Shown here piece by piece: positions 21,861-33,379 of a DNA stretch of 64,000 nt. The position numbers and the translations under genes were made by a program. The notes beneath the pieces were generated by a model. The model saw only the letters and a program-made list of their open reading frames with translations. It ran no database searches and had not been told where the DNA came from. The DNA is taken from contig OW285237.1 in assembly GCA_935421215.2 (NCBI GenBank), forward strand, positions 3,968,001-4,032,000, given 5' to 3'. This stretch comes from Melolontha melolontha. Taxonomy: Eukaryota; Arthropoda; Insecta; Coleoptera; Scarabaeidae. The stretch's first letter is position 1. Each line of letters starts with the position of its first letter.

Positions 21861-23090
21861 CAAGGTGTCCCGTATCGTTCTGTTCAAATTTTATGAGTGT
21901 AAAGTAGACTTCATTTCAATTAACAAAAACGCAAAACCCGTATATCCATTTTTATTTGTTTGAAAGTTACAGATCTATGAATGTGATTGTCAGATCATGA
22001 AAAAAAATGTAATCCTAAAGTCAATACAAACTGATTTTATTTAAAAAAGTTCAATTAATATTTTCGAAATGTCCACCTCCTTGTGAATGCAGGCTTGTGC
22101 CCGTAAGCCAACAGAAGAAGTACTTATTCGAATTTCATATTTGTTTTGTCGGATTTGCTCGGCAGCCAGGTCAATACGATCCAACAACTCTTCTCTTGTG
22201 TTTGAAACTTGTGCGTAGACTAAATTTTTCATATACCCCCATAAATAAATAAATAAAAGTCAAGAGGATTAAGATCGGGTGATCTGGGTGGCCATGCAAC
22301 AGGATCACCTCGACCAATCCATCTTGAATAATTGACGTTAACCCAATTTCGGAGAGCAATTTCGAAATGTGGTGGTGCCCCATTCATGTGAAACCACATA
22401 TCTCGGTGAACATTCAGCGGGACATCCTCTAAAAGACCTGGCAGTTCGTCAATAAGAAATTGATGGTAATTGTCCGCATTTAACCCACCAGGAAGAACGA
22501 CAGGACCAATCAACAAGTCATCGATTAGGGCCGCCCTAACGTTAATAGAAAATTCATGGTGAAATTTAGATAGGCGTATAGCTTTGGGATTTTCTGATGA
22601 CCGCCTGTGCGGGTTTCTCAGATTTGTAACACCACTTCTCTTGAACGTAGATTTATCTGTCCAGAGGACTGTTCTGCAGAAACTAAAATGAAGCCGTGCC
22701 TGTCTTAATATCCAGGTAGAATAAACTAGACGAGCATAGTGGTCTGCCTCAAGCAAACCGTGTCCCCTGCCATAGTGATATGGATATAAGCCATCACGTT
22801 TTAAAATTTGCCAAACTGTCGTTCGTGGCACTTCTAGTTGTATAGCGATTCGACGTACACTGAGAGTTGGATCCCTTGTAACAATAGCTACTGCTTCTTC
22901 CTCTAAGTCTGCTGGCAAATTTACTTTTCGGCCGAAAAGATAATCACGCAGTCCGCATTCCCGAAATTGTCTGTGTACTTCCAGAAACGTTCTGTAATGT
23001 TGAGCAATTATATTGTTGTAAAAGAAAATTGGACCAATTAGTCTTGTTCTAACCTGAAAGTAACACGTATTTATCATTTATTTTTACGCG
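21861..23090 (-). mobile_element. mariner-like element with GGTGTCCC end
   Basis: The downstream end of the transposase gene is followed by TACAAGGTGTCCCGTATCG (21859-21877), the usual terminal sequence of this insect mariner group. I could not find its inverted partner beyond the gene start, so the other end is undefined or lost. Confidence 0.6.
22041..23077 (-). pseudogene. mariner-like transposase, frameshifted, second catalytic Asp changed
   Basis: N-terminal helix-turn-helix: TLSVRRIAIQLEVPRTTVWQ. First catalytic Asp in VLWTDKSTF. Second site reads WFHMNGAPPHF, where the usual DGAPPH has Asn (AAT) for Asp. Third site is in PPRSPDLNPLDFYLF, about 40 residues further on. After FYLF a TAAA-type repeat (22235-22255) shifts the frame; the C-terminus resumes at 22232 (MKNLVYAQVSNTREELLDRI). 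The sequence TTTCAG before GTTAGAACAAG (~23057) looks like a splice acceptor, so the first exon may be missing. It can no longer be an active transposase. Confidence 0.85.
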
Positions 23091-23483
23091 CATTTAATTT
23101 AAATTATTTCACATACCAATTTTTTCCAAGCAGGCACGACAATATGTCTTTTGAAAGAAAGGTTTTAATATGTAGAATAGTAAATAGCAAATTATTATTA
23201 AGAGAAACAGAAAATAAAGAAACACGTACGCATATGGATAAAAACATATGTATTGATAATTGACAATTTTACCGCTTTCTGACATATGAAGGAAATAAGT
23301 AAAATAAAATAAAACAATAACTTTTTTTTTACCACTTTATTCACATATAATCGTGACCGCGGTTTCGACATACAATGTCATTATCAAACTGCAAAAGTTA
23401 AAGGCCTACATAGAACTTATAAATGACACAAAAATATATGGGGTGGTTTATGATGTTATTTAAAATTACTACTATATACTTAA

Positions 23484-24450
23484 CTATAATATACAACATT
23501 GGAAAAGTGGTGTATATATAAGATGCAACTGGTCGTTTAAAACGATATCTATTGTGTTCTTCCGGCTTTTAAAAATCTCTAGGGCCTCTAAAAGATTTAA
23601 TTTACGACCTTTCTCGGCCAAATGCAATATTTTACGGTGACCAAATGTATGCCTTTCTGTAATAAGATGGTTTGCGAATGTTGAATTTGTCTTCTTTAGT
23701 TTATATGACCTCCAGTGTTCTTTTTCCCGTATAATAAAACTTCGACCAGTCTGACCTATATATACACTTTTACAATCATTACAATATAATTTATACACTC
23801 CTGATTTGTTATTGATATCTGTTTTAGGTTTTACATATGGTTTGTAAGCTATACTAACATTACTATTATTTTATGAAATTATATTTCCAATTTGCTCGCT
23901 TATTTTACCGAAGTAAGTTAACGAGACAAATTGTTTCAAATTAGCACTATCTTTAGGATATACTAAACTAAGGGCCACTTGTAACTGTTTTTTCTTCAGT
24001 ATACTGTCAATTACGCTACTTTTATAACTATTGTTTACCGCTATTTGTCTTATAGTATTGATTTCACGAACAAAAGATTCATTAGACAACGGAATATTTA
24101 ATGCTCTATGTGTCATAGAATTAAAAAATGAATGTTTGTGTGTCTTAGGGTGTAGTGAATCTTTGGGAATAATGCAATCAGTGAAAGTAGGTTTACGATA
24201 TATATCAAATTTTAAGCTCTGATCTAATTTGTTTAATTTTAAATCCAGGAAGTTAATACTGTTATTCTCCTCTATTTCTACTGTAAAATTTATATTAGAA
24301 TGGATTGAATTTATGTAGTTCAGAAATGTTTGTAGTTGTATATGAGTACCCTTGAAGCAAGCTAGGATGTCGTCTACATACCGATACCAAAATTTAATAT
24401 GTTTTTACCTAGTTGTGATGAAAGAATTTTTTCTGTAATATGCTTCATGA
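23484..24450 (-). pseudogene. PLE arm 1: RT end and GIY-YIG endonuclease
   Basis: Contains the palm remnant YRYVDDILACFKGT, SINFLDLKL, FDIYRKPTFTDC, SFFNSMTHRALNIPLSNESF, and the endonuclease GVYKLYCNDCKSVYIGQTGR with REKEHWRSYK. The GIY-YIG tyrosines are intact here. Breaks: a stop near 23870 (GNIIS*), loss of about 15 residues before KTDINNKSG relative to arm 2, and a frameshift near 24400. Confidence 0.8.
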
Positions 24451-24477
24451 AAATTTCAGCTAATAGAGGACTTAGAG

Positions 24478-25530
24478 GTGAGCCCAGGTGAACCTCTAGG
24501 AGGTGAACCTCTAAGTCCTCTATTAGCTGAAATTTTCATGAAGCATATTACAGAAAAAATTCTTTCATCACAACTAGGTAAAAAACATATTAAATTTTGG
24601 TATCGGTATGTAGACGACATCCTAGCTTGCTTTAAGGGTACTCATAGACAACTACAAATATTTCTGAACTACATAAATTCAATCCATTCTAATATCAATT
24701 TTACAGTAGAAATAGAAGAGAATAACAGTATTAACTTCCTGGATTTAAAATTAACAAATTAGATCAGAGCTTAAAATTTGATATACATATATCGTAAACC
24801 TACTTTCACTGATTGCATTATTCCCAAGGATTCACTACACCCTAAGACACACAAACATTCATTTTTTAATTCTATGATACATAGAGCATTAAATATTTCT
24901 TTGTCTAATGAATCTTTTGTTCGTGAAATCAATACTATAAAACAAATAGCGGTAAACAATAGTTATAAAAGTAGCGTAATTGACAGTATACTAAAGAAAA
25001 AACAGTTACAAGTGGCCCTTATTTTAGTATATCCTAAAGATAGTGCTAATTTGAAACAATTTGTCTCGTTAACTTACTTCGGTAAAATAAGCGAGCAAAT
25101 TGGAAATATAATTGCAAAAAATAATAGTAATGTTAGTATAGCTTACAAACCATATGTAAAAACAAGTAATTTCATTTTTAACGCAAAACCTAAAACAGAT
25201 ATCAATAACAAATCAGGAGTGTATAAATTATATTGTAATGATTGTAAAAGTGTATGTATAGGTCAGACTGGTCGAAGTTTTATTATACGGGAAAAAGAAC
25301 ACAGGAGGTCATATAAACTAAAGAAGACAGATTCAACATTCGCAAACCATCTTATTACAGAAAGGCATACATTTGGTCACCGTAAAATATTGCATTTGGC
25401 CGAGAATGGTCGTAAATTAAATGTTTTAGAGGCCTTAGAGATTTTTAAAAGCAGGAAGAACACAATAGATATCGTTTTAAACGACCAGTTGGATCTTATA
25501 TATACACCTCTTTTCCAATGTTGTATATAA
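24478..25530 (+). pseudogene. PLE arm 2: RT motifs and GIY-YIG endonuclease
   Basis: Frame 24478-24762 gives EPLSPLLAEIFMKHITEKIL and YRYVDDILACFKGTHRQLQI, which are reverse-transcriptase motifs including the catalytic YVDD. A small change near 24765-24795 breaks the frame in LKLTN*. Frame 24778-25530 (250 aa) continues with YIYRKPTFTDC and the endonuclease GVYKLYCNDCKSVCIGQTGR. The second motif reads CIG, so the conserved Tyr is lost, while arm 1 keeps YIG. Confidence 0.82.
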
Positions 25531-25783
25531 TAGTTAAGTATATAGTAGTAATTTTAAATAACATCATAAACCATCCCCATAAATTTTTGTGTCATTTATA
25601 AGTTCTATGTAGGCCTGTAACTTTTGCAGTTTGATAATGACATTGTATGTCGAAACCGCGGTCACGATTATATGTGAATGAAGTGGTAAAACAAAGTTAT
25701 TGTTTTATTTTATTTTATTATTTTCAAAATGAATTGCCATAAAGTTACGGCTACCAGTATTAATTTTCTTAAGGAAATAAGTA

Positions 25784-27440
25784 TTGATAAATGGAATATA
25801 TTTTTGATATCGATTTAGTGAAGCTGCAACTTCAGACGTGTCAATCATTATTGCTCACAGTGTACTTTAAATCAAAACTGACATTTAATTGGCAACAACA
25901 AGCTGAACCTATCAAATACAGTGATCTTTCCAACCATGGCCATCCCATATCTAAATAATTTTTGCTCATATGGTAGTTATATGAGGTCGGGATGATAATT
26001 AGATTAGTAGCTAAAACCGAAAAAAGAAAAATTGTCGTTAAACTGGAAGATTTTTCCTGTACGGTGACGTAGGATTTTCGAAAAATATCAAAATCTAACA
26101 AAATTGCATAGTTATGAAAAAAGTCTGTTTTCTTGTATATAACAAATTCTTTCATTGCCAAATCGTCAATTTTCATCCAATCAAAAATATCCTACGTCAT
26201 CGTAGAGTAAATATATTCAAGAGTATTTAATTCAAATTTCAAGTCAATCGGATAATTGCTGTTCGAGTTACAATGTCAGCAAATTTGAAAAATCTCATTT
26301 CGAGAAAAACGCGTTGAAAGATTTAACTATCGATTTTTGCAAGATAAAATGATTTTTACAATAAAAACTGCTAATCAGCTATACCTGGCCCATACAATGG
26401 ACCCTCGCCTTCCTCGAATAATGGCTGCTGAGAGGCTAAAGCCTTTTCTTCGAGCTGTTCGTCCCTCATTTGCTGATGCTTCATGGGGCAGTTTATACAT
26501 GCGAACGGTTGCTGTTTAGATGACTGTCATTCGGAGAGTATTAGAGATACGGCTTTGAAATTTTCACAGGATATTCTGGAAAGTATAAACTGTCGAATCG
26601 ATTTTTTGGAAGTGTCACTCTGGTATAGCCCCCTAAGCATTTTCAAAATTTCGGCTGCCTTTTTACCAAGTTTGAAGCAAAATTTGATGCACATTCCTTG
26701 CATTTTTACATCAAACATTATAATCTCGTAGAATAACTCAAACATAGTTCGACAAATAGAAACACAAAAACTGTTCATCGCCACCTAGCAAAATACCGTT
26801 TGACAGACTGACTTAGTATAGACGTAGTTCACACCATCTATCGGTATAGAGTTGTACTAACATCCCTTCGCACGACACATTCATTCCGGGATTACCTGGA
26901 AGCGCATCGTATTTGTGCTATTTTGACGGTGTCTATTACAGAGGTGTTTAAAAATGCTATTTGTATGTTAGTTAGATTTTCGCTCTTAGAAATTGTTCTT
27001 TCTATTTCTAATATTTCTTAAGTAATCGATTTTTTTTGCTTATATTTACTTTGTACAGTAGTTTGTAGTCTTCTATATCAGGAAACAGATTTTATTTGTA
27101 CATCATGCTCTAGATATCACTGCACTTAGCACAAACTATGATGCAATAACAATCGTTTTAAGCATATTTGTCTGGAAGATTTGCAAGATTTCAATGTTTG
27201 AATTTGATGAATGAATTTGATTTAATATACTCAATAAATGCAACGTGCTAAGTCCAAATAGTTTTTAGAATTAGTTTATACACTAGAAGTTTATTTTCTA
27301 GAGGCATTTGGACAGTTTTACAGTCTGCTCAGTTCAAGAACTAATTTTATTTAAAAAAAATATATGTTGATGACAACTGATTCTACAGTCTAAATAAGCA
27401 TATTACGTTTTCACATTTAAATTGAGTCTATTACTGGTTA
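25784..27440. other. mostly unassigned; mariner head fragment within
   Basis: Frames at 25841-26176 and 26337-26731 have no family resemblance. The near repeat CCTACGTCA...GGATTT-like at 26065 and 26190 in inverse orientation (about 120 bases apart) hints at a small inverted repeat. The only call I make is the fragment at 26610-26760. Confidence 0.35.
26610..26760 (-). pseudogene. mariner-type N-terminal helix-turn-helix fragment
   Basis: The minus strand reads QGMCIKFCFKLGKKAAEILK and MLRGLYQSD. IKFCFKLGK followed by a helix and ML...Y is the usual opening of mariner/SETMAR-type transposases. No further transposase sequence follows. Confidence 0.5.
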
Positions 27441-27451
27441 TTTAATACACG

Positions 27452-30372
27452 ATTAGGGTGGAGAGGAAATGAACAAAAAATTTTTTTTTTTATTTTGAAA
27501 ACTGCTGTATTGTTAATTGATGACCCTATTAGAAAGCACTATTTATGCAAAATAACAAGACTCTGCGACTTTATTTCGAGGTGGCGCATGAAGGGTGAAG
27601 TTTGAAAAATAACCTAATTTACATAAAGGCAGAAAAGTACAATTTAAAAATCTGTTTTATCTACCATTAAATAAAACTGTTGGCAACACTTAAGTTTATT
27701 GCTCAAAAACAAAGTTAGGGGATTCCCATGCAATTATCATTTTAAACAGTTTCTTTCAGTTTCTTCATAGTATTTAGAAGTGCAACATGTTAAAAAAGTT
27801 TATAAAACTTAATCAAACGTAGAATTTTCGTTACCAAAAGCTAAAACGTGATTTCTGAGGAAAGATTTAAAATGCCTAAAACTAGGAAAGATTTGTGTTG
27901 CTCTGTATTTGGAAAACCAATTATATTAAGTGCTAATGTGTTGCCTACGCATTGTGATATTATTAAATATTACCTGTGGCTAAAAAATGATATGCTTGAA
28001 TTGAACAACCGAAAAGATCCTTCAATTAAGTGCATATGTGAAATACTTGCTACTGATATTGAACAAATATGGAAAAAGGCATCGATTCCTATAATAAGTC
28101 ATCAACAAATCTTAGGAAGATTGATTTCCTATTACAACAAATACAAAAATATGAAGAAACTGCGCAGTGAAGTAAAAAAACAAAATTTATTAAAGGAATC
28201 TCAAAAACAATTATTTGACATCGCAACCTGTAAGTACGCGACCAGAAACATATGTAAATGTGTGACAAAAATACCTCCAGCAGAGGAAAAGTTTTTAAAG
28301 GGCCAACGAAATGAGCGTAGAATGTATATTGACTGTGTGGATAGGTTGACAACAAAATCTATACGACGCAATGAAGTTCGAAAGATAAAATATGATCAAT
28401 TCGTTAAAAAAAAACATGACTTCAAGTACTTCTTCGTCTATGTCAGAATTACATCGGTCATGCAGTAGCACTTCAAGTGAAACATCAGAATCAGAGCAAG
28501 ATGAATTTTGCTTTAATGAAGGAAAAAGAAAAGATCACAACAGAGAAAATCAAAAGGGAAATAAGCAGATGAGACAAAAGTTGCAAACCCTTGCTACAGC
28601 TTGTGACAGGACTGGAGTTTCCGATCGATCTGCAGCATTTGTTGTAAGCGCAGTAATGGTTGATTTAAACATTATAGATGCGGAAAACTCATCAAGCGTA
28701 ACAGATCATAGTAAAATACGTCGAGAAAGGAAAAAAGTTCGAAAGCAGTTGAGCTCTATTAGCAATGAGAAACCTCTGACTTCTATTTATTTTGATGGTC
28801 GTAAAGACAAAACTTTAATTATAACTTCAAAAGAAAATAAGTCACAGCGTAAGACTATTACCGAAGAACATATTTCAATGGTATCTGAGCCAAATTCTGA
28901 ATATATTGGACATTTCACAATAGATTCAGGAAAAGCAGCTAATATTATGAGGAATATTGTCGCCTTATTAGATAAAAAGTATAAATGTAATTCATCTTTG
29001 GTGGCAATCGGATGTGATGGAACGGCTGTCAACACAGGGTATAAAAATGGAGTCATTGCCTTATTGGAAACACATTTAAAAAGACCATTGCACTGGTTTG
29101 TGTGCTTATTACACGCAAATTAATTGCCACTGCGCCATTTGTTTTTAAGTCTTGATGGAAACACAGCAGGTCCTAATAGCTTTTCTGGAGCTATAGGTAA
29201 AAACCTCCTCAAGTGCCTTGATTTTAAGTTACAAGCTTTTGAAGCGATTCCTGCAGAATTGCCGGATATTGATATAAAGTTGCTAAGCACTGATCAAAAA
29301 TATATTTACGAGATTTGTTCTTCCATTTCGTCTGGTTTAGTTTCACCAAGTTTAGCTGAAAGAGACCCTGGGAAATTAGCACACTCTCGCTGGCTAACTT
29401 GCGCCAATAAGATTCTTCGCTTATACATTGGAATGGCTACACCACCAGACAACCTTAAGCAACTAGCACTTTTCATTATGAAAGCATACGCGCCAACATG
29501 GTTTGACATAAAGTCAAAGCCATCTTGTAACCATGGTCCAGTTTATGTTTTCAACATGGTCAAGAGAAGTTTATATTTAAGAGATGACCTTAAGAGTATT
29601 GTTTTAAAAACTATAAACGGAAATTCATTCTTCGCACACCCAGAAAATATGCTGTTGGACATGCTTCAAGATGATGCTTCAAAAATTAGAGAATTGGCTC
29701 TCCGAAGAATATTAGAAGCAAGAAATGAAAATGTGTGTATTAAAAGCAAGAAGGTTCGCGAGTTCCGCCTTCGATGACTTCAAGTAAATGCGACGAATTA
29801 CTATGAGTTAATAAATTGGTCGAATGTGAGAATAACTGAACCATCAATGACTATGAAATATTCTAATACAGAAATTTCAAACCTGATTCGTTCGGGAAAT
29901 AATTTCAGTCAATTTGGGATGTTTCCTTATCATACCCAAGCAGTAGAGAGGTGTGTCAAGCTCCTCACTGAAGCTTCAATATCTGTTTGTGGATCAGAAG
30001 CAAGAGACGGTTTCATTAGCTCTAGAATTAAAGCAAGGCAAGACATACACTGTTTGAGTCGAAATCTCAATTTTTTCAACAACGAGATCCTTTACAATTT
30101 GCTAACGAATGATTTTTGTTTTTGTATTAAATATGCTTTATGTGAGTAAATAAAAGACTGTAACTGTTTGAATTTATTGAATAAAAACAAATTTAAACCA
30201 CTGTTTACTTTTTTATAAATGATTAAGTTCCACAAATTAAAATCTTGTGCGCCACCTCAAGACGTTGACCTAGGAAGATAAGATTTTTTCTCTGGACTTT
30301 TAAGTACTTAGAACATCGATGTTTAATACAGGAAAAATTAAATTTAAAAAGAAAATTTCGCTCCACCCTAAT
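27452..30372 (+). mobile_element. hAT-like DNA transposon, copy C
   Basis: The left end ATTAGGGTGGAG and right end CTCCACCCTAAT are inverted repeats. AATACACG lies at 27444-27451 and again at 30370-30377, an 8-bp duplication that overlaps the last bases of the right end. If the full 12-bp ends are counted, the duplication shrinks to ACACG. The inner ends also share GGTGGCGC / GCGCCACC at 27580 and 30250. It holds one broken gene of the same family as copies A and B. Confidence 0.8.
27848..30149 (+). pseudogene. hAT-like transposase, copy C, broken
   Basis: A diverged homologue of the genes at 10459 and 53880. Head: MPKTRKDLCCSVFGKPIILS to about 28400. Landmarks after a frameshift near 28390: ACDRTGVSDRSAAFVVSAVM, KIRRERKKVRKQL, SIYFDGRKDKTLII, LVAIGCDGTAVNTGYKNGVI, FVCLLHAN, then TAA (29121-29123) where the family has Glu, LPLRHLFLSLDGNTAGP, KLAHSRWLTCANKILRLYIG, and YHTQAVERCVKLLTEASISV. 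A second frameshift lies near 29776. Three simple lesions break it. An acidic-Ser run (TSSSMSELHRSCSSTSSETS) precedes the core. Confidence 0.78.
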
Positions 30373-30377
30373 ACACG

Positions 30378-31118
30378 TGTCCTTTTTCACTGTGGAAAAT
30401 GGACAGACTTTGCCTCGTTTGCGTTTATAAAAAAGTCTCTTAACAATCACTGTTCTTTGTTTAGATTCTTTTGCAGGCGACGCAATATCGGAAAACTAAA
30501 TTATAGTTCTCTTTTTGTTATCATATTATAGTAACTTCTTTTATGAATAAAACTTTATTTAAGTATGGACATCCTGTATTCGTGGCCATCCTTAAATTGT
30601 CATAACTCGTTTCTGTTAATATTGTTTTCGTTTCGTAATTTTCTGTTCGTGTTTCCGCAATATTTATAGCAACTAAAAGAGACATTTAACAAAAGATTTA
30701 AAGCCAACCCTCCCAACGGTATCAACATTCGAACACATAAATTTTCCTGTAGATTTTCTAGCCGTGGAAACAAAATATATACATAAATAAGATTTTCCGC
30801 AATTAAATCAATTACGCTGACATTCCGAATAATTTCTAGAGACGTGCCAAAATTGTAGACGTGAAGGAAGATTAAATTTTACCGGCACGCAATTTTCGCT
30901 GCCACCGTCGGTCGCACGAAACAGCTTAACGTAAAATGTGAGAGTTCAAAAAGCACGCATACAACGATGTAAGTAAAATCAGTTCCGGACTGAAAAATAT
31001 GACGAGCCTATATTTAGAATTACTGGCTTTCATTCGAGTGACTGAAAGCTGTTATTTTTAACCAAAATATTTTTGAGTTGATCCGGCTTTAACTTGAGGA
31101 ATAATTAAAATCGGCACT
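30378..31118. other. no gene recognised; probably unique DNA
   Basis: 30830-30960 is richer in GC and CG than its surroundings (for example GACGTGAAGG, CACCGTCGGTCGCACG). No frame or repeat seen. Confidence 0.35.
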
Positions 31119-31226
31119 TTAATAATATTTATAATTGTTTCAGCCTTTACTTGATGAAATTCCATTATAACTATTATCAGGATAAAATAAAACAAATTTT
31201 AATGAATTTCACTTTTTAATTAACAC

Positions 31227-31266
31227 TGTTACGATCGTTTCGCTCCAACCTGAGCTTCATCAGACA
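31227..31266 (-). ncRNA. hammerhead ribozyme motif (best copy)
   Basis: Minus strand: TGT, CTGATGA, stem GCTC/GAGC with loop AGGTTG, GAAA, CGATCG (very short stem III), TA, ACA. TGT and ACA form stem I. All conserved core positions (CUGAUGA and GAAA) are present, in the order known for PLE hammerheads. Whether it self-cleaves alone is doubtful, because stem III is only two pairs. Confidence 0.65.
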
Positions 31267-31326
31267 TATAACTAATTTATTTACATTTTTTTTTTTTTAA
31301 CACAAGTTACGGTAACAAACACATAT

Positions 31327-32389
31327 TGCTATGAATAGTGAGTTCGTAGTTGACTGAACCACTATTCACCACAACACTGTCCAACTTTAAAGCTCAATCG
31401 GTTAAATTTTCTTATATGAGACCGCTTTTCTCTCCGGGTTTCCAATAGGGAAAACGTGGTACTTCTATTCTACAAAATTAATGGGCGCCAACATCAATAG
31501 TTGACACAAAGGTAATAAGAAAGTCAAAGGTAATAAAAAAGTTAAATTGAAGTTTATTAACAAAAAAAAAAATTTAAAAAATCTTAATAAAGTATTAAGA
31601 TAAATATTGCAGCAATAAACAATATTTTTAAGGCAAAAATATAATATGAAAAATGACTGGACATATAATAAAAAATCCTTATTTACCCCGATCAAAATTA
31701 TTAACTAATAAATCACAAATATATTTTTAAATAACACCTCAAATCAACAAACTCAAAAATGTAAATAGATAAAACTGTCAAACCGATAACTAACACCTGC
31801 GTGATACCACAAGTATAAAAACCAACCTTGAAAATAAAACGTTCTAGAATTGAAACGTTAAAAAATTTACTTGACACAGAAAAATATCTTTATCATTCAT
31901 AAATCTTAATTAATATCAATATATAGAAATTCAAACAATTAATTATACAATAATAAATGCATACAAATAAAGAAATAATATTATAAATGTAAAATAAAAC
32001 TTACGTAGGTTTTATCTCATATAACAATGGAGAACACGTGGAGCAAGAGAGTAATTAATTCAAAATACGAAGTATACAAACTCGCATAAATTCGGTAATG
32101 AGAAAAGCAATCACAATCACTATGAATTCAAAACAAAAAGTGAATTTAATGAAATAAAAGATAAAAAAGTTTTATCTCCAATATACAACTCTCTTACTTC
32201 GATATCAAGACGTGTCTGAGGATACATGCGCCAAATCGACAAACTACATACCACAGAAATCAAAAACAACTCAAAATAAAATCAGTGTACATAAAATAAA
32301 ATCATACACAGTAATTGAAAATAGTACACTATAAAAATAATATTTTTCAAAAATGTTCACTAAATGTTTGCAGGGAAAAATCCAAGGCA
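31327..32389 (-). mobile_element. solo LTR-like element, copy 3 (ACATATGT target)
   Basis: Starts TGCTATG, ends CCAAGGCA. ATAT outside at 31323-31326 and 32390-32393, with AC and GT beyond. Hairpin as in copy 1 (TGAATAGTG/CACTATTCA). It splits the PLE mini-element, so it is the younger of the two. Close to copy 1 through most of its length. Confidence 0.75.
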
Positions 32390-32398
32390 ATATGTATA

Positions 32399-32439
32399 TG
32401 TCTGATGAAGCTCAGGTTGGAGCGAAATGTTTCGTAACA
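32399..32439 (+). ncRNA. hammerhead-like motif, partner arm
   Basis: TGT, CTGATGA, GCTC/GAGC stem, GAAA, then TGTTTCGTAACA. The stem III bases differ from the left arm (CGATCG), so folding is weaker. The core is intact. Confidence 0.5.
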
Positions 32440-32779
32440 GTGTTCATTGAAAAGTGAAATTCATTAAAATTTGTTTTATTTTATCCTGATAATAGTTAAT
32501 AATATTTGTTCCTAAAATTTATTTATTAATTTATTTATTAGCCCTTTTGTATTTGTGTAATAACTATAGGCCGGATTACATGCAAAAAAAAACTGAAAAT
32601 TTGGGCATAAATATGCAGATGTTTTAGTCTAAATATGCTTATGAGAAATATGCAGATAAAAAAATACGAGGAATGTTAGAAAATGGAATACTGTAGAAAA
32701 AACTATGCTATTATGTTTACTACAAGTTTATTTAGAACATTTTACAACATAATTAACAATGAAAATAATTTACAATCAC

Positions 32780-33379
32780 ATATTTCTCAAAGTTTCAATA
32801 GAAAAATTGTGACGCTTGTCTGAAAACATGTATTTATATATTGAAAATGTTCGTTCTACGTCGACGCTTGTTATAGGAGCATATGTCAAATTAGAAATAT
32901 CATCTATTGTCAACTCAATATTTTCTACTGAATCACCACACAAGATTTTAGCAAGGCTCTTTAATTTTTTAAAACCCTCATTTTTTCCTATAACACTTAA
33001 AAATTTTTAAACACGGACTGTCCTACCCCTCCTTTAACATCGAAAACATGACTTTTCAAATTTGTTTATTATTTCAACTCTCTCGATTAGCAACATAAAT
33101 TGTTTTTCCAACTGCAATATAGAAGTGGAAATAAAACTGTAATTGGCTTTAATAAACGCCAACTGTTAATGTATTTCTTTGCTCGAATACACCTTTTGGA
33201 CGTCTATTACAGATTGTGCATCTCTATCAAGATCCATAATAATTGGCTTTATTCCTTAATAATGAATTTGCATAAGAAATAGTAGCCTCCAACCACGTTC
33301 CCCATCATGTGATTACTGGTTGAGGAGGAATTGGAACACCGGATAGATGTTGTTTGTAAAACTGAACTCGTAATGGTCC
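32780..33379 (-). pseudogene. hAT transposase C-terminal part, broken
   Basis: The minus strand gives VPIPPQPVIT, stop, WGTWLEATISYA, then a decayed middle, and the dimerisation end NVERTFSIYKYMFSDKRHNF with SIETLRNM. It parallels the better copy at 38114-38758 (LPPTPVITKWGTWLEATSYY; DVERTFSIYKDVLNSKR). Several stops. The upstream part was displaced by the piggyBac insertion. Confidence 0.7.

Larger units (their letters stand above)
23302..25770. mobile_element. palindromic Penelope-like element with 13-bp target duplication
   Basis: Two copies of the 3' half of one PLE face away from each other, with the centre near 24490. The arms match from about 23305-24475 and 24505-25725. A perfect 13-bp repeat, AAGGAAATAAGTA, flanks the whole (23289-23301, 25771-25783). 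The right side has an extra ~45-base tail (ATGAATTGCCATAAAGTTAC) also seen at 51561. Both outer ends carry TGATAATGACATTGTATGTC-GAAA-CCGCGG, a hammerhead-like block with the stem GACAT/ATGTC. Confidence 0.85.
31131..32495. mobile_element. Penelope-like palindromic mini-element with 12-bp duplication, split by an LTR
   Basis: Left (31131-31322) and right (32394-32495) parts are inverted copies: GTCTGATGAAGCTCAGGTTG, GAGCGAAA, GTGAAATTCATTAAAATTTG, TTTTATTTTATCCTGATAAT. The 12-bp TTAATAATATTT flanks it (31119-31130, 32496-32507). The left tail TTTCAGCCTTTACTTGATGA is shared with the copy at 9314. Without the LTR the element is about 0.3 kb and has no coding capacity. Confidence 0.8.
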
